Below, piece by piece: positions 63,503 through 64,000 of a stretch of DNA of 64,000 nucleotides. The notes under the pieces are model-generated. The model searched no databases and had not been told where the DNA came from. It saw nothing but the letters and a program-made list of their open reading frames with translations. The translations under genes were made by a program, and so were the position numbers. Source of the DNA: Shinella fusca (GTDB taxonomy: Bacteria; Pseudomonadota; Alphaproteobacteria; Rhizobiales; Rhizobiaceae); NCBI RefSeq assembly GCF_014203155.1, contig NZ_JACHIK010000013.1:56742-120741 (forward strand). The letters are read 5' to 3'. Numbering within the stretch: the first letter of the stretch is position 1; every line of letters starts with the position of its first letter.

Positions 63503-63587
63503 GGAGGGATGCCCGAGTGGTTAAAGGGGACGGACTGTAAATCCGTTGGCTCAGCCTACGTTGGTTCAAATCCAACTCCCTCCACCA
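63503..63587 (+). tRNA. tRNA-Tyr (anticodon GTA)
   Basis: 85-nt class II tRNA: acceptor GGAGGGA with TCCCTCC, anticodon loop CTGTAAA (anticodon GTA), a long variable arm (TGGCTCAGCCTACG), T arm GTTGGTTCAAATCCAAC, and encoded CCA. Confidence 0.97.
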
Positions 63588-63612
63588 TTCTGTCAGGCGG
63601 ATCGAGACCCCC

Positions 63613-63686
63613 GCGGGTATAGCTCAATGGTAGAGCAGCAGCCTTCCAAGCTGAATACGCGGGTTCGATTCCCGCTACCCGCTCCA
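63613..63686 (+). tRNA. tRNA-Gly (anticodon TCC)
   Basis: 74-nt tRNA: acceptor GCGGGTA with TACCCGC, D arm GCTCAATGGTAGAGC, anticodon loop CTTCCAA (anticodon TCC), T arm CGGGTTCGATTCCCG, and encoded CCA. 25 bp after tRNA-Tyr, so cotranscribed with it, and probably read through into tuf. Confidence 0.97.
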
Positions 63687-63813
63687 CTTCATCGCCTCAT
63701 GAAAAGAATCAGCGCGTCGCCCTAAGGTGCTGCCTTGAAAAAGCGATTCGTCGTTACGATCTGTTGACCCATCCGGCTCGCCCCAGCCCGTTTCCGGCAT
63801 GTTTTCCCGTGCA

Positions 63814-63848
63814 TTTAAGGCTTGCGCATTCGTTGCGAAAGCCTTAAA
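63814..63848 (+). promoter_or_regulatory. stem-loop in the tuf leader
   Basis: TTTAAGGCTT (63814-63823) pairs exactly with AAGCCTTAAA (63839-63848), extendable by CGC/GCG across one mismatch. It is 58 bp upstream of the tuf ATG and AT-rich relative to its surroundings. It could be an RNA processing site after the tRNAs or a regulator-binding palindrome. Confidence 0.45.
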
Positions 63849-63905
63849 CGCCTGCCAAACCGGACGGGCCGGTTAGCCCAACTTTCGTTCAGTAGGAAAA
63901 AAGAC

Positions 63906-64000
63906 ATGGCAAAAGGTAAGTTTGAGCGCAACAAGCCTCACGTAAACATCGGCACGATCGGCCACGTTGACCATGGCAAGACGTCGACGACTGCAGCGAT
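63906..64000 (+). CDS. tuf: elongation factor Tu (5' fragment)
   Basis: The window ends 95 bases into this gene. The start [20 protein letters not shown] and P-loop GHVDHGKTS identify EF-Tu, which brings aminoacyl-tRNA to the ribosome. ATG 63906 after GTAGGAAAAAAG. It follows tRNA-Tyr and tRNA-Gly, a common alphaproteobacterial arrangement. Confidence 0.96.
   Translation, partial: MAKGKFERNKPHVNIGTIGHVDHGKTSTTAA

Noticed and set aside
63306..63575. 89-codon minus-strand frame over the tRNA-Tyr promoter
   Set aside because: It runs through tRNA-Tyr and its promoter and has no ribosome binding site.

Overview
The window reads as chromosomal core DNA of a high-GC alphaproteobacterium, most likely Rhizobiaceae (Rhizobium/Sinorhizobium/Agrobacterium/Shinella-like). 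The reasons are the DivK-PleD pair with a DUF3572 neighbour, an NDUFA12-type complex I accessory subunit, a ProRS without the large editing insertion, a LexA box of the GTTC-N7-GTTC direct-repeat type, scattered palindromic intergenic repeats of the rhizobial RIME kind, and a gene order that, as I remember it, resembles Sinorhizobium/Rhizobium chromosomes. No phage, IS element, CRISPR array or plasmid gene was seen.

Layout. 0.1-8.2 kb: proS, lolC-lolD (lipoprotein release), a secreted hypothetical, a 28-codon membrane microprotein and dnaE. 8.2-15.4 kb: a RidA-family gene divergent from a TetR regulator with two matching operators, an L,D-transpeptidase, a LexA-controlled dinB with an N-terminal zinc-ribbon-like extension, DUF3572, divK-pleD, a long gene-free stretch holding a candidate structured small RNA, and rpmG. 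15.5-22.9 kb: a minus-strand run topA-rnr-DUF983-Nudix-MFS. 23-32.5 kb: dprA, plsY, pyrB with a dihydroorotase homologue that has lost its metal ligands, an AidB-like flavoprotein, an AEC transporter, small membrane proteins, ruvX and a UPF0173 hydrolase. 32.6-41.7 kb: gatC-gatA and gatB, separated by an inserted stretch that includes a visibly lower-GC two-gene glycosylation cassette (34.6-37.2 kb), a GNAT, a YjhX-type protein and an Rrf2-controlled thioredoxin-reductase-like enzyme. 41.7-49.4 kb: GNAT, NDUFA12, DUF2155, the aroQ-accB-accC-aat operon, a DsbA-like protein, an aminotransferase and an SDR. 49.5-58.1 kb: rne with a structured leader, amiC, mrcA (PBP1A), and prfB with its programmed +1 frameshift. 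58.2-64 kb: small hypotheticals, NAD kinase, tRNA-Thr, a divergent lysR/azoR pair, rlmB, tRNA-Tyr, tRNA-Gly and the start of tuf.

Together the genes cover translation (proS, gatCAB, prfB, rpmG, aat, rlmB, tuf, tRNAs), replication and repair (dnaE, dinB, topA, dprA, ruvX), RNA decay (rnr, rne), the cell envelope (lol, plsY, accBC, amiC, mrcA, L,D-transpeptidase) and cell-cycle signalling (divK, pleD). The less ordinary material is the candidate sRNA at about 15 kb, the zinc-ribbon DinB with its LexA box at the transcription start, the pseudo-dihydroorotase, the low-GC glycosyltransferase cassette, the rne leader hairpins, and several short operator-like palindromes. Starts were adjusted by eye from ribosome binding sites; family names come from recognition of the translated sequence, not from a database search.
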